Below, piece by piece: positions 9,115 to 18,185 of a stretch of 64,000 nucleotides of DNA. The position numbers and the translations under genes were made by a program. Where the stretch lies: the NCBI RefSeq assembly GCF_014748335.1, contig NZ_JAAVIY010000008.1, positions 62,001-126,000 of the forward strand, given 5' to 3'. The DNA comes from Flavobacterium selenitireducens (GTDB taxonomy: Bacteria > Bacteroidota > Bacteroidia > Flavobacteriales > Flavobacteriaceae). Within the stretch, counting starts at the first letter, position 1, and every line of letters begins with the position of its first letter. Below the pieces are notes generated by a model. The model was not told where the DNA came from. It worked only from the letters and a program-made list of their open reading frames with translations, and did not search any database.

Positions 9115-10311
9115 TCAATCTTGCCAAAATGGCGGTGGTACGTTTGACCCTGTCCTGCGGCAGTCTACACATTGGTCACTGGCCAAAATGTAAAAATCGC
9201 CTTCGCCCCAGTAAAAGAAATACATCTGGTTGTTGTTGACCAGCTCGACGATGTCCCAGGCGTCTCCTTTGGGTGAAAGTGTCCAATCTGTAGGATTCAG
9301 TGACTTTTGGGTGCATTCGTAAGGCCAGGGTGTTGGTAAATTATCGGGGAAAATTTCGTCATAATCAAATCTCAGTATGGCTTCCGAGACCGTCGAAACT
9401 TCAAAAAAGCCAAAAACCTTTTCACTTGCGTCACTATCTGACCGAACATTTCCGTAGAAAAATCCAGGTTGGGTCTGGGAGAGGATATTACCGGTAGACG
9501 AGAGGTCGCGCAGCGTCTCGTAAAACGTATAGGATTCCAAATTCTGCACGTATTGCCTCACCTTGATCGCATACCTGTCGTTGATAACGTAAGCTGTATC
9601 TGCTATGAAACGCATCGGGAAATTATCGATACGATCTTCGCTGAGGTCTCTCGTGGAGGCGAGTACTATATTTTTCGATCTCCCTTTTTTGTAACAAACC
9701 TGTGCCTGTTCGGTTCGCGGTTGTAAAATGATGTCGGGATGGGGATCGCTGTCGCCACCATCCGGGGCGATGATGATTTCGTTTTCCGAATAAAGCGGTG
9801 TACGGAACCGGCCCGCATCTTCAAACTCATACCTATAATAACGAGAAGAACCGGTCGGGTCGTAGGCATTGACGCAAATGCTGACACCTCGCTGCGTCCC
9901 GAGATTGGTCACGATAGGATTCAGGCTCTCTATAGGATTGACCGATGTTTGCTTCTGGGGCGTGGACGAATACGTTTTTCCGTCAGCGGTCGTCACGTGA
10001 AGCCGGTAATTGCGCTGCGGATCTGGCAAAAACGCATCGTCCGACACATACATCGAATCCTGTTGGGAGAACGGTATCATATTTCCAGCGTCATCCTCTA
10101 CATAAACTGTCGCCCCATTTTCAAATGTTTGAGCGTCTTCAAACCGATAGGCACGCGAAATCTTGAACGCGTGGTTTTTCAATTCGTTCGTCATCGAGGC
10201 TTCTATCACAAGCGCACTCTCGAAATTGCGCGTTTGCAAAGCATAGGGCTCGGTGCATCCGAAAATAAACGACAGAAGGCTCGTTACAGCGACTAAATGC
10301 GAGGTTTTCAT
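9115..10311 (-). CDS. DUF4249 outer-membrane lipoprotein, copy 2
   Basis: The 398-residue DUF4249 protein has lipobox LLSFIFGCTEPY and the C-terminal ILASDQCVDC motif. It is nearly colinear with the downstream copy: YALQTRNFES, the YVEDDAGN segment and SQTQPGFF are shared. It sits four bases after the stop of the TonB-dependent receptor, so receptor and lipoproteins should be one transcript. It probably forms an outer-membrane complex with the receptor, by analogy with SusCD-like pairs, although DUF4249 is not SusD-related as far as I can see. Confidence 0.85.
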   Translation of the reverse strand: MKTSHLVAVTSLLSFIFGCTEPYALQTRNFESALVIEASMTNELKNHAFKISRAYRFEDAQTFENGATVYVEDDAGNMIPFSQQDSMYVSDDAFLPDPQRNYRLHVTTADGKTYSSTPQKQTSVNPIESLNPIVTNLGTQRGVSICVNAYDPTGSSRYYRYEFEDAGRFRTPLYSENEIIIAPDGGDSDPHPDIILQPRTEQAQVCYKKGRSKNIVLASTRDLSEDRIDNFPMRFIADTAYVINDRYAIKVRQYVQNLESYTFYETLRDLSSTGNILSQTQPGFFYGNVRSDSDASEKVFGFFEVSTVSEAILRFDYDEIFPDNLPTPWPYECTQKSLNPTDWTLSPKGDAWDIVELVNNNQMYFFYWGEGDFYILASDQCVDCRRTGSNVPPPFWQD

Positions 10312-10315
10312 CGAC

Positions 10316-13051
10316 CTAGAACTTGAAATTATAGGTAAGCGTCGGTACGGGAATCGAAAAGATAGAGGTTTTGTAAGCCTTGACCTGTCCTGCTTCCGTT
10401 ACGAAAAACACTGAGTACGGATTGTTTCGACCCAACACATTGTAAATCGAGAAATTCCAGAAACTGTGTGCCAGCTTCTTGATCTTGTGGTTTCCTTCGA
10501 TGTTCACGCCAATGTCAAGGCGGAAATAATCGGGAATGCGGAATTCGTTCCGATCGCTGTACAACGTAAATTCCATTCCGTTATACATGTATGAACCGAT
10601 GGGATACGTTATCGGACGGCCGGTCTGGTAAATGAAGTTGGCCGAAAAACTGTATCGCTTCGTAAATTTATAATTTAAAACGGCGCTGAAGTCGTGCGGT
10701 TTGTCAAAATTGGATGGAAAATATTCCCCGTTGTTCACGCGTTCGTCCGAAAACCGGCTGTCGAGCTTGAGAAACGTACGCGAATACGTATATCCGAGCC
10801 ATCCGTTCAAGCGTCCCGAATTTTTCTTGATGAGGAATTCCACGCCATAGCTTTTGCCTTCTCCCTGCAACAATTCGGTTTCGACGTTCTCGTTTAGCAA
10901 CAACTGAGCGCCCACTTTGTAATCGAGTATGTTTTGCGAGCGTTTGTAATATCCTTCGAGGCTCACTTCGAACATATCGTCTTTGAGATTTTTATAAAAG
11001 CCGAGCGAAAACTGACGCGACATTTGAGGGTCGACGTTCAGGTCGGACAACTTCCAGGTCGCCGTCGGAGACTGCGTCGTATTGCTCGAAAGCATGTGAA
11101 TGTACTGATAGGTTTGGTCGAAACCGGCCTTGACGGAAAAATCTTCGGCTATCATGTAACGCGCCGATACTCGAGGCTCGAAACCGCCGAACGATTTCAT
11201 GACTTCGTTTTTTCCGTACGTCTTCTCGCCGGTGACCGATCCGTCGGAAATGGGAACTCCAGGTTGGTACGTGCGCACCGTCGAAGCACCCATTGCAAGG
11301 TAACTCGAATAGCGAACGCCAACGCTGACGAGCCATTTCTCGGTAATCTCGAAATCGTCGCTGATAAACGCTCCCGATTCAAGCCCTTTTTCTCTTTGGA
11401 TCTCGAGCGACTCTATGAAGGATTCCGCGCCCAAAGGGTCGATGTGACCGGGCTCGATTTGGTACAATTTGCTGTTGATCCCGTAATTGATTTTGTGTTT
11501 TTCGCCAAGGCTGTACCGGAATTTGAAAGCTGCCTGCGTTTCATTTATCGTATAGCCGAGGTCGAAAGACGATGAGTTTCCGGCGTCATACTCGATGTCG
11601 AACTTATACTGGCTGTTTGTGAGCGACAAAGTTCCTCTGTGCTTGTTGTTGAATTTGTGGTTCCATCTTACCGAAGCGAGTCGGTTGTCGTATTTATAAA
11701 GGGAATCCGACGTGATGCTGAAATCGTCATGGCTGTAATAACCCATGAGCTCGATATCGTCGTTTTCGCCGAGTTTGTGCGTGTACTTGAGATTGGCATC
11801 GTAAAACGAAGCGCGGCTGTTTTGAAGGTCGGAATTTTTCAACGAGCGTAAGATCCATCCGGAATAGGTCGCCCGTCCGCCAATTACCAAACCGCTTTTG
11901 CCTTTAACGACCGGAATATTGAGCATGAGATTGCTCGTTACGGGGCCGAGGTTTCCTTCGCCGGAAAGTTTCTCCGTGTTGGCTTTCTTGGTGGTAATGT
12001 CAAAAACCGAGGAAAGCCGCCCGCCGAACTCAGCCGGAATACTTCCCTTGTAGATCATGACGTCTCCTGTCGTAAACGGGTTCACGGCCGAGAAGAAGCC
12101 CAAAAAGTGAGACGGATTGTACAAAACGGCGTCGTCAAGCAAGATAAGGTTCTGGTCTTCTTTACCGCCGCGCACGTTGAATCCAGCTGAGCCTTCGCCC
12201 GTAGTTTTGATGCCCGGAAGCGTCGTAGCTACGCGAAAAATGTCGCGCTCGCCTAAAACCAGCGGTATGTTCTTGATGTTTTCAACGTCGATGTTGGTGA
12301 CGCCTGTTACGGCTGTCCTGAAGTTCTGTTTTTCGTTCATATGGACGATGACCTCCTTGAGCACGTTAGGGTTCTCGGTCACGCGAAAGTCAAGGCGGCC
12401 GTTGGAATAGGCCATGACTTTGCGCGAAGCCTGCGTATAGTTCAACGACTTGATTTCTATCGTATGCTGGCCCGACGGGACTTTTAACGCGTAAAAGCCG
12501 CGATCGTCCGTGACGGCATCGAGGTTCGAACCTTTGACGCTTAACAAAACACCGGGAACGGCTTCTCCGGTTACGGCATCGCGCACATAACCTGTAATCG
12601 TGGCGGTTTTTTCGGCGGAACTTTTTTCCTTGCCTACCAAAGCGACCGTTTCTTCACCCGAACTTCCGCCTTCCTTAAAAAATACCGGTTTGTCTGATGA
12701 GACAACGGGTTTGCCGTCGGTTTTTCCGTTAAAGTAATTTTCTGGCAAATCGTCATAAATCACGCTGTTCCGGGTCAGGATTACGCGGTTGCCGTCTTGG
12801 TAGAAGTTCAGGTTGGTCTGTGCGAAAACGGCTTCGAGGACCGTGTTCGCATCGGTATTGGTAAAACTGGCCGAAACAGGTTCGGCTTGCTTGAACCAAG
12901 TCTCGTCGAAATAGAAAGTGAGGGACGAAGCAGCTTCGATTTTCTGGATAGCGTCGGCAACGGAAACATCGGTAAACGAAACGCTGATTTTTTGCTGGGC
13001 GAAAAGCATCGATTGCATCGACAGCATCAATAAGAGCAATAGTTTTCTCAT
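10316..13051 (-). CDS. TonB-dependent receptor with STN and CarboxypepD_reg-like domains
   Basis: This 911-residue outer-membrane receptor has, in order: a signal peptide (residues 1-19), an STN/secretin-like domain (about 20-95, ISVSFTDVSVADAIQKIE), a linker, a carboxypeptidase-regulatory-like domain (about 150-235, ITGYVRDAVTGEAVPGV), a plug (about 240-350, GFNVRGGKEDQNLILLDDA) and a 22-strand-type barrel ending in NFKF with a C-terminal Phe. Its ATG overlaps the stop of the preceding gene by four bases (ATGA). An STN domain often goes with signalling to an anti-sigma factor, but no FecR-like or ECF sigma gene is present here. The substrate is unknown. Confidence 0.9.
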   Translation of the reverse strand: MRKLLLLLMLSMQSMLFAQQKISVSFTDVSVADAIQKIEAASSLTFYFDETWFKQAEPVSASFTNTDANTVLEAVFAQTNLNFYQDGNRVILTRNSVIYDDLPENYFNGKTDGKPVVSSDKPVFFKEGGSSGEETVALVGKEKSSAEKTATITGYVRDAVTGEAVPGVLLSVKGSNLDAVTDDRGFYALKVPSGQHTIEIKSLNYTQASRKVMAYSNGRLDFRVTENPNVLKEVIVHMNEKQNFRTAVTGVTNIDVENIKNIPLVLGERDIFRVATTLPGIKTTGEGSAGFNVRGGKEDQNLILLDDAVLYNPSHFLGFFSAVNPFTTGDVMIYKGSIPAEFGGRLSSVFDITTKKANTEKLSGEGNLGPVTSNLMLNIPVVKGKSGLVIGGRATYSGWILRSLKNSDLQNSRASFYDANLKYTHKLGENDDIELMGYYSHDDFSITSDSLYKYDNRLASVRWNHKFNNKHRGTLSLTNSQYKFDIEYDAGNSSSFDLGYTINETQAAFKFRYSLGEKHKINYGINSKLYQIEPGHIDPLGAESFIESLEIQREKGLESGAFISDDFEITEKWLVSVGVRYSSYLAMGASTVRTYQPGVPISDGSVTGEKTYGKNEVMKSFGGFEPRVSARYMIAEDFSVKAGFDQTYQYIHMLSSNTTQSPTATWKLSDLNVDPQMSRQFSLGFYKNLKDDMFEVSLEGYYKRSQNILDYKVGAQLLLNENVETELLQGEGKSYGVEFLIKKNSGRLNGWLGYTYSRTFLKLDSRFSDERVNNGEYFPSNFDKPHDFSAVLNYKFTKRYSFSANFIYQTGRPITYPIGSYMYNGMEFTLYSDRNEFRIPDYFRLDIGVNIEGNHKIKKLAHSFWNFSIYNVLGRNNPYSVFFVTEAGQVKAYKTSIFSIPVPTLTYNFKF

Positions 13052-13776
13052 GAGCCGTAAACGTTAAAATTGTCGATGTGCTGAAGCAGTTTTTTCATGA
13101 ATTGGACAGGTGTCTTTTTGAAGAGCTCGCGTTCTTTTTGGTAAAAATCGCGTATGCGTTGCTTTTGGTCCGGAAATAACGCGATCACGTCATTTTTCGA
13201 ATTGGCTTTTGAAAAGGTGCCGTTCCTTTCGACGATGAAATTCGGATCTTGGGAAAATTCCTCGTACGTAACGCTGCCATCGTGTCTTTCGCGCCGGAAT
13301 TTGTGGTGTTTGGCGTACAACGTAAAACTCTTGCCTTCGACCTTCTCATAATATCCCGAGACGAAATCCGGTTTAGCGGTAAGATTGCCAAGGTTGACGA
13401 AAGTAGCACTTCCGATGGCGAAAGAGTCGACGAAATTCTTCTCGAGGATCGTGCCGATATTGTTCGAAATATTCTTGGGACGCAACACGAGGATGTCGTG
13501 GTAAATATCATACCGCAACGAGACGTCGAAGTAGGGTTGGCCGTTGTAGACGACGCTGCCCGACACATAATCGTCCCTGTCATAAAACTGGTGGTTGCCG
13601 TTTTTTACCTTATAAGGATTCGGATAGGCTCTGCCGTTGTTGATGTTGAGGTTTTCAAGCCCCGTCGCCGCGTCGTAAGCGTTGTAGATATCGGCGGCTT
13701 TTTGGGAGCGCGCCTCAATACCTAAAAACGCAAGACAAACGCACGCGAAAACGAAATGTTTGTCGCAACCGATCAT
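13048..13776 (-). CDS. Secreted protein of unknown function, first gene of TonB operon
   Basis: The 242-residue protein has a signal-peptide-like N-terminus (FVFACVCLAFLGIEARSQ) and a mature domain rich in Tyr and Asn (YNAYDAATGLENLNINNGRAYP, YYEKVEGKSFTLYAKHH). Small secreted proteins of this kind are common upstream of flavobacterial TonB receptors, and I do not recognise a named domain. It is the first gene of the five-gene minus-strand operon and its stop overlaps the receptor start. No TAnnTTTG element is visible between it and the pnp terminator. Confidence 0.7.
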   Translation of the reverse strand: MIGCDKHFVFACVCLAFLGIEARSQKAADIYNAYDAATGLENLNINNGRAYPNPYKVKNGNHQFYDRDDYVSGSVVYNGQPYFDVSLRYDIYHDILVLRPKNISNNIGTILEKNFVDSFAIGSATFVNLGNLTAKPDFVSGYYEKVEGKSFTLYAKHHKFRRERHDGSVTYEEFSQDPNFIVERNGTFSKANSKNDVIALFPDQKQRIRDFYQKERELFKKTPVQFMKKLLQHIDNFNVYGS

Positions 13777-13852
13777 GTTTTATTTTTGATTCAAGGGATA
13801 GGAAATTCGAATGTAGGAAAATTTTTAATAGAAATTTAAGGGACAAAACAAA

Positions 13853-13885
13853 AAAATCCCGATAACGTTTGATTATCGGGATTTT
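13853..13885 (-). terminator. Rho-independent terminator of pnp
   Basis: Perfect 13-bp arms (AAAATCCCGATAA and TTATCGGGATTTT) with a 7-base loop lie 20 bases past the pnp stop. On the minus strand a T-rich run follows the stem. Confidence 0.85.
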
Positions 13886-13904
13886 AACTATAAAGCAGTG
13901 GTTC

Positions 13905-16220
13905 TTACTCTTCGGTTTGAGGAGCGTCGTTGCGCGGCTCGCGATCTTCACGAGGTGCACGGTCTTCGCGCGGACGGTCGTCACGCGGACGGTCGTCACG
14001 TCTCGGTCCGCGATCATCACGTCTTGGCCCGCGGTCATTGCGGTCTCCTCTAGGACGGTCGCCGTCGCGTCTTTCAGGACGTGGGGCGTTTTCGTCTCTT
14101 GGAGGACGTGGCGTCAACGCCTTTTTCGAAACGCGTTCCTTGCGTGTCTTAGGGTCGATTCCCATGTATTTCACGTCGAACTCATCGCCCATGTTCACAA
14201 GGTCGGTTACGTTCTCTGTTCTTTCCCATGCGAGTTCAGAAACGTGAAGCAAGATTTCGTTTCCTGGAGCGTCCTGATATTCTACGACAGCGCCGAAATC
14301 CATGATCTTGATGACTTTGACTTTGTACGATTCCCCGATAACCGGCTTGAACGTAAGCGAGTCGATCTTGCGAAGTACCGCGTCGATTCCGTCCTGGTCT
14401 GTACCCAAGATTTCGACAACGCCTTCTTCGTTGACTTCGTTGATGACGATGGTCGTTTTCGTAGCTTTTTGAAGTTCCTGGATGACTTTTCCGCCAGGTC
14501 CGATAAGGGCTCCGATGAATGCTCCCGGGATCGTCGTCATGATGATCTTCGGTGCTTTCGCCTTGACTCCGGCGCGAGGTGCAGCCTGGACTTCAAGCAA
14601 TTTCCCGAGGATATGCAAACGTCCGTCGCGAGCCTGGTTCAACGCCTGTTCCATGATTTCATAGTTCAAACCGTCGATTTTTATGTCCATTTGGCAAGCG
14701 GTGATACCGTCTGCGGTTCCGGTTACTTTGAAATCCATGTCACCAAGGTGATCTTCGTCTCCCAAAATGTCCGAAAGTACAGCCCAACGACCTGTTTTGT
14801 CATCGGAAATCAATCCCATGGCAATACCTGAAACCGGTTTTGTCATCTGGACACCCGCATCCATCAAAGCCAAAGTTCCGGCGCAAACCGTCGCCATCGA
14901 AGACGAACCGTTCGACTCCAAAACCTCAGAAACGATACGGATCGTATAAGGATTTTCGTCAGGAATCATGTTTTTCAACGCACGCTGCGCCAGGTTTCCG
15001 TGACCGACTTCGCGACGTGAAGTTCCGCGCAATGGCTTGGCTTCACCTGTCGAGAACGGTGGGAAATTGTAGTGAAGGTAGAATCTTTCTTCACCTTGTT
15101 CGCTTGGTGCGTCGATGATGTTCGCCTCACGCGATGTCCCTAAAGTCACTGTAGCCAATGCCTGGGTTTCGCCTCGTGTGAACAATGCCGATCCGTGAAC
15201 CGATGGAAGATAGTCGACTTCACACCAGATCGGACGGATTTCGTCGGTCTTTCTTCCGTCAAGGCGCAATCCCAAATCGAGGATCACGTTGCGGACGGCT
15301 TCTTTTTGTGCGGATTTGAAGTATTTTCCGATCAACTCCCCGAATTCGAGCTGTTCTTCTTCGGTAAATTCGGCTTTCAATTCTTCTTTTACAGCTGCAA
15401 ATTGCTCAGAACGCTCGTGTTTGCCAGTTCCTTGTTTTGCAATCGCGTAACATTTGTCGTAAGCGAAAGCACGGATTTTCTGGTAAACGTCTTCGTTTGT
15501 CGCTTCTTCGTCATACGTGCGGACTTCCTTCTTTCCGAACGCAGCCTGTAAACGCTTTTGAGCCGCGATTTGTACTTTGATGGCTTGGTGGGCGAATTTG
15601 ATCGCTTCTACCATTTCGGCTTCAGAGATTTCCTTCATTTCACCTTCTACCATTGCGATGGAATCTTCAGAAGCGCCGATCATCATGTCGATGTCCGATT
15701 CTTCCAATTGTGCCATGCTCGGGTTGATCACAAATTCCCCGTTGATACGCGCTACGCGAACTTCAGAAATTAGCGTTTCGAACGGAATGTCCGAAAGTGC
15801 CAAAGCTGCAGATGCTGCCAAACCGGCGAGAGCATCGGGCATGACTTCTTCGTCGTGCGACATCAACTGGATCATCACCTGCGTTTCAGCGTGGTAATCA
15901 TCCGGGAAAAGCGGACGCAAAACGCGGTCTACGAGACGCATCGTCAAAACTTCCTTGTCGGAAGGACGGGCCTCGCGTTTGAAGAATCCGCCAGGAAAAC
16001 GACCTGCGGCTGCGAATTTTTCGCGGTAATCTACCGTCAGGGGCAAAAAGTCAACACCCGGACTGGCTTTTCTTGCGGAAACTACCGTTCCAAGCAACAT
16101 GGCGTCGCCCATTCGGACAACGACTGAACCGTCGGCTTGCTTGGCTAGTTTTCCAGTTTCGATCGAGATGCTTCTTCCATCTCCCAGATCGATAACTTCC
16201 TTAAATACTTGTGGAATCAT
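13905..16220 (-). CDS. pnp: Polyribonucleotide nucleotidyltransferase (PNPase)
   Basis: This phosphorolytic 3'-5' exoribonuclease of the RNA degradation machinery has 771 residues. It shows two RNase PH-like domains separated by the all-alpha linker, then a KH domain ([21 protein letters not shown]) and an S1 domain ([19 protein letters not shown]). Signatures include [14 protein letters not shown] and RRDFRP-equivalent segments in the first PH domain and [14 protein letters not shown] in the second. After S1 there is an extension of about 65 residues made almost only of Arg, Asp, Pro and Glu ([13 protein letters not shown] units), longer than a typical PNPase tail. rpsO lies directly upstream, the usual rpsO-pnp order. 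Confidence 0.96.
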   Translation of the reverse strand: MIPQVFKEVIDLGDGRSISIETGKLAKQADGSVVVRMGDAMLLGTVVSARKASPGVDFLPLTVDYREKFAAAGRFPGGFFKREARPSDKEVLTMRLVDRVLRPLFPDDYHAETQVMIQLMSHDEEVMPDALAGLAASAALALSDIPFETLISEVRVARINGEFVINPSMAQLEESDIDMMIGASEDSIAMVEGEMKEISEAEMVEAIKFAHQAIKVQIAAQKRLQAAFGKKEVRTYDEEATNEDVYQKIRAFAYDKCYAIAKQGTGKHERSEQFAAVKEELKAEFTEEEQLEFGELIGKYFKSAQKEAVRNVILDLGLRLDGRKTDEIRPIWCEVDYLPSVHGSALFTRGETQALATVTLGTSREANIIDAPSEQGEERFYLHYNFPPFSTGEAKPLRGTSRREVGHGNLAQRALKNMIPDENPYTIRIVSEVLESNGSSSMATVCAGTLALMDAGVQMTKPVSGIAMGLISDDKTGRWAVLSDILGDEDHLGDMDFKVTGTADGITACQMDIKIDGLNYEIMEQALNQARDGRLHILGKLLEVQAAPRAGVKAKAPKIIMTTIPGAFIGALIGPGGKVIQELQKATKTTIVINEVNEEGVVEILGTDQDGIDAVLRKIDSLTFKPVIGESYKVKVIKIMDFGAVVEYQDAPGNEILLHVSELAWERTENVTDLVNMGDEFDVKYMGIDPKTRKERVSKKALTPRPPRDENAPRPERRDGDRPRGDRNDRGPRRDDRGPRRDDRPRDDRPREDRAPREDREPRNDAPQTEE

Positions 16221-16347
16221 AAATCCAAATTTCTTGATTAAACAATGGGTTTAGTAGTTGTGTTGTTGTGTGCGTGTGTAGTTGTCTAAAACCCAATGAA
16301 AAACCAAAACTTTTTTTCTGCAATCTTTTATTAAACGCGTAAAAACA

Positions 16348-16373
16348 AAAAGAGGCGCGCGGGCACCTCTTTT
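16348..16373 (-). terminator. Terminator of rpsO
   Basis: AAAAGAGG and CCTCTTTT arms enclose a GC-rich loop directly after the rpsO stop codon. With one mismatch the stem extends by three pairs. This would partly separate rpsO from pnp transcription. Confidence 0.7.
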
Positions 16374-16380
16374 CGATTGA

Positions 16381-16650
16381 TTATTTACGAATATTCAATT
16401 CTTTGATGATCTCGCGGTAGCGGTTGATCTCGGTCTTCTTCAAGTAGTCGAGAAGGCTTCTTCTTTTACCTACGAGCTTTACAAGCGAGCGCTCCGTGTT
16501 GAAATCGTGGCGGTTCTTTTTCAAGTGCTCCGTCAAGTGATTGATACGGAAAGTGAAAAGCGCGATCTGGCTTTCTGATTTTCCTGTGTTGGTAGCGTCT
16601 CCGCCGTGTTTTGCGAAAATTTCCGCTTTTACTTCTTTAGTAAGATACAT
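16381..16650 (-). CDS. rpsO: 30S ribosomal protein S15
   Basis: The 89-residue S15 protein binds 16S rRNA helices 20-22 and the 30S platform. MYLTKEVKAEIFAKHG opens it, and the conserved core reads LTEHLKKNRHDFNTERSLVKLVGKRRSLLDYLKK. The frame stays open for 19 more codons upstream, but family length and the TACTTTTG element at 16705-16712 both support the ATG at 16650. It is followed by pnp, the usual partner. Confidence 0.96.
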   Translation of the reverse strand: MYLTKEVKAEIFAKHGGDATNTGKSESQIALFTFRINHLTEHLKKNRHDFNTERSLVKLVGKRRSLLDYLKKTEINRYREIIKELNIRK

Positions 16651-16704
16651 TCCAATATTGTTTAAATGATTTTTATGTATGTAGCCGTTTTTCGGATACG
16701 GGTG

Positions 16705-16712
16705 CAAAAGTA
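16705..16712 (-). promoter_or_regulatory. Putative -7 element of rpsO
   Basis: Minus-strand TACTTTTG matches TAnnTTTG, giving a leader of about 50 bases before the rpsO ATG. No TTG is visible at the usual distance. Confidence 0.4.
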
Positions 16713-16720
16713 CATTTTTT

Positions 16721-16760
16721 TAATTAGCGAATGAAATTAATTAGCGAATTAGCGAATGAA
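16721..16760. repeat. Short TTAGCGAA repeat tract
   Basis: Three copies of the 8-mer TTAGCGAA (two directly adjacent, one after a short spacer) lie upstream of rpsO. The same 8-mer tract occurs at 51333-51375 and 52348-52378. The 16651-17096 intergenic stretch holds only the rpsO promoter, this tract, the 16866-17040 inverted-repeat element and the terminator at 17054-17073. I see no gene in it. Confidence 0.7.
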
Positions 16761-16865
16761 AAATTACAAAATGGTAGAATTGCCTAGGTAATCATTCTGA
16801 AAATCAGCTCTTCTTTTTACGAAATTCACTAATTACGGCATTTGCTAGTTCGACCTTCGATTTTA

Positions 16866-17040
16866 CGGTCGTTCCGACCCTCCCGTCGCAAAAATACGGT
16901 TCAACAGCGAATATCAAATACAGAAAATCTGCCTAAAACGTTAATGAAACAGGATTGCGGTTTAACAATTTTTGAGGTTTTTCTGTATCGGGGATATTGT
17001 CAGGCAGCATAATTTTACGACGGGAGGGTCGGAACGACCG
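16866..17040. repeat. MITE-like element with 23-bp perfect inverted ends
   Basis: The first arm (16866-16888) begins CGGTCGTTCCGACC. The second (17018-17040) is its exact reverse complement, 23 bp. The 129 bases between hold no gene. Each arm itself contains a small hairpin (GGTCG-TTC-CGACC). Both outer edges are flanked by short T/A-rich sequence. It resembles a miniature inverted-repeat element or a large stem-loop RNA region. No transposase is present. Confidence 0.6.
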
Positions 17041-17053
17041 CCTTATAAAAAAA

Positions 17054-17073
17054 ACGCCCGATTTCCCGGACGT
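17054..17073 (-). terminator. Possible terminator of the GAF gene
   Basis: ACGCCCG and CGGACGT form a 7-bp stem with one G-T type pair, followed on the minus strand by a T run. It lies 24 bases past the GAF-gene stop. Confidence 0.5.
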
Positions 17074-17096
17074 CTATTTATAAATAAAGATAAATC

Positions 17097-17567
17097 TTAC
17101 TTCTTGTCTTGAAATAAAAACTTCGAAATCAGCGTATTCAAATCCTCGAGGAAACGCTCATCAAGATCCGTGAAAGCATCTAGCACTTCGGAGTCGATGT
17201 CGATCTGCCCAATATTTTTTCCGTTGACGAACAAAGGAACCACGACCTCCGATTTTACCGTCATCGAACACGCGATATAATTATCCTGGGCATGCACGTC
17301 CGGCACGACGAAGTTTTGGTTAGACATCGCGACCTGTCCGCAAATCCCTTTTCCGAAAGGAATCACGGTATGGTCGGTTGGTTCGCCTGCGTAAGGGCCA
17401 AGTATCAATTCCGGTTTGTCGCCGTTGTGGAAATAAAACCCGACCCAATCGTAATAATCGATGTTGTCGCGCAGCAAGTGGCAAATCTTGAGCAATTTGT
17501 CGTCGCGCAATGCGTTATCGTTCTTAAGTATGTCGATTGCTTTCTGTCTGAGTTCTTCGAATGTCAT
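17097..17567 (-). CDS. GAF-domain protein, probable free methionine-(R)-sulfoxide reductase
   Basis: This 156-residue single GAF domain has the signature order of fRMsr enzymes: YDWVGFYFHNGDK, LGPYAGEPTDHTVIPFGKGICGQVA, VVPDVHAQDNYIACS, SEVVVPLFVNGKNIGQIDIDS. The two cysteines in GICGQ and IACS sit where the reductase uses its resolving and catalytic cysteines. The enzyme would reduce free Met-R-sulfoxide with thioredoxin (oxidative-stress repair). The third cysteine known in some homologues is not seen, so a plain signalling GAF remains possible. It is divergent from xrtF, with a minus-strand TAATTTTG element at 17584-17591. Confidence 0.75.
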   Translation of the reverse strand: MTFEELRQKAIDILKNDNALRDDKLLKICHLLRDNIDYYDWVGFYFHNGDKPELILGPYAGEPTDHTVIPFGKGICGQVAMSNQNFVVPDVHAQDNYIACSMTVKSEVVVPLFVNGKNIGQIDIDSEVLDAFTDLDERFLEDLNTLISKFLFQDKK

Positions 17568-17621
17568 AGTTCGGATTTTTCTGCAAAATTACGCCATCGG
17601 CACCACAGGAATTATATAAAT

Positions 17622-18185
17622 TTGTTAAAAAAATTTTTGGACGCCCTCAAGCAGTACACGCCATTTTTTATTTTCCTGGTCAAGTTTTTCGCAGTTTATG
17701 CGGGTTTGACTTTGGTGTATCAAATCTATCTCAATTCGTTTGAGGTTTCGCGATTTGAAACCGACGACTTCACAAGATCCGTGGCCGTACAAACCAAATG
17801 GTTTACCGATCGCCTGGGTTATCTCACCGAAATAAAACCTCATGTTTCCCAGCCGTCCGTAATGTTTATTCTGGAAGGAAAATACGTCTCACGCGTCGTC
17901 GAAGGATGCAACGCATTGAGCGTGATCATACTTTTCTCGGCATTCGTGGTGGCTTTCAAAGGGAGCTGGAAAAAAACCATCCTTTTCATCTTGGCTGGCG
18001 CGTTCGTTATCCACATACTCAACATCATGCGGATCGGGTTGCTCAGCATCGCGCTTTTACACTATCCCGAACACGAACATATTTTGCACGGCGTGATTTT
18101 CCCGGCTGTCATATACGGAGTGGTTTTTCTGCTGTGGATCGTCTGGGTCAACAAATTCTCATCCCATGGGTTCAAAGAGCGCTGA
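17622..18185 (+). CDS. xrtF: Exosortase family protein, XrtF type
   Basis: This 187-residue multi-pass membrane cysteine protease/transpeptidase sorts proteins with a C-terminal PEP-CTERM-like signal. The exosortase triad is in place: Cys96 in VEGCNALS, Arg137 in NIMRIGL and His156 in HILHGVIF. Five or so hydrophobic segments are visible. The frame runs back across the GAF gene. I chose the TTG at 17622 (LKKFLDALKQY), although a TAAATTTG element overlaps it, so the start could be the TTG at 17637. The next gene overlaps by 20 bases and encodes the standard XrtF partner. Confidence 0.85.
   Translation: MLKKFLDALKQYTPFFIFLVKFFAVYAGLTLVYQIYLNSFEVSRFETDDFTRSVAVQTKWFTDRLGYLTEIKPHVSQPSVMFILEGKYVSRVVEGCNALSVIILFSAFVVAFKGSWKKTILFILAGAFVIHILNIMRIGLLSIALLHYPEHEHILHGVIFPAVIYGVVFLLWIVWVNKFSSHGFKER

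Noticed and set aside
17292..17621. Longer start for xrtF overlapping the GAF gene
   Set aside because: It would add 110 residues with no match to the exosortase family and would run through the divergent GAF gene.
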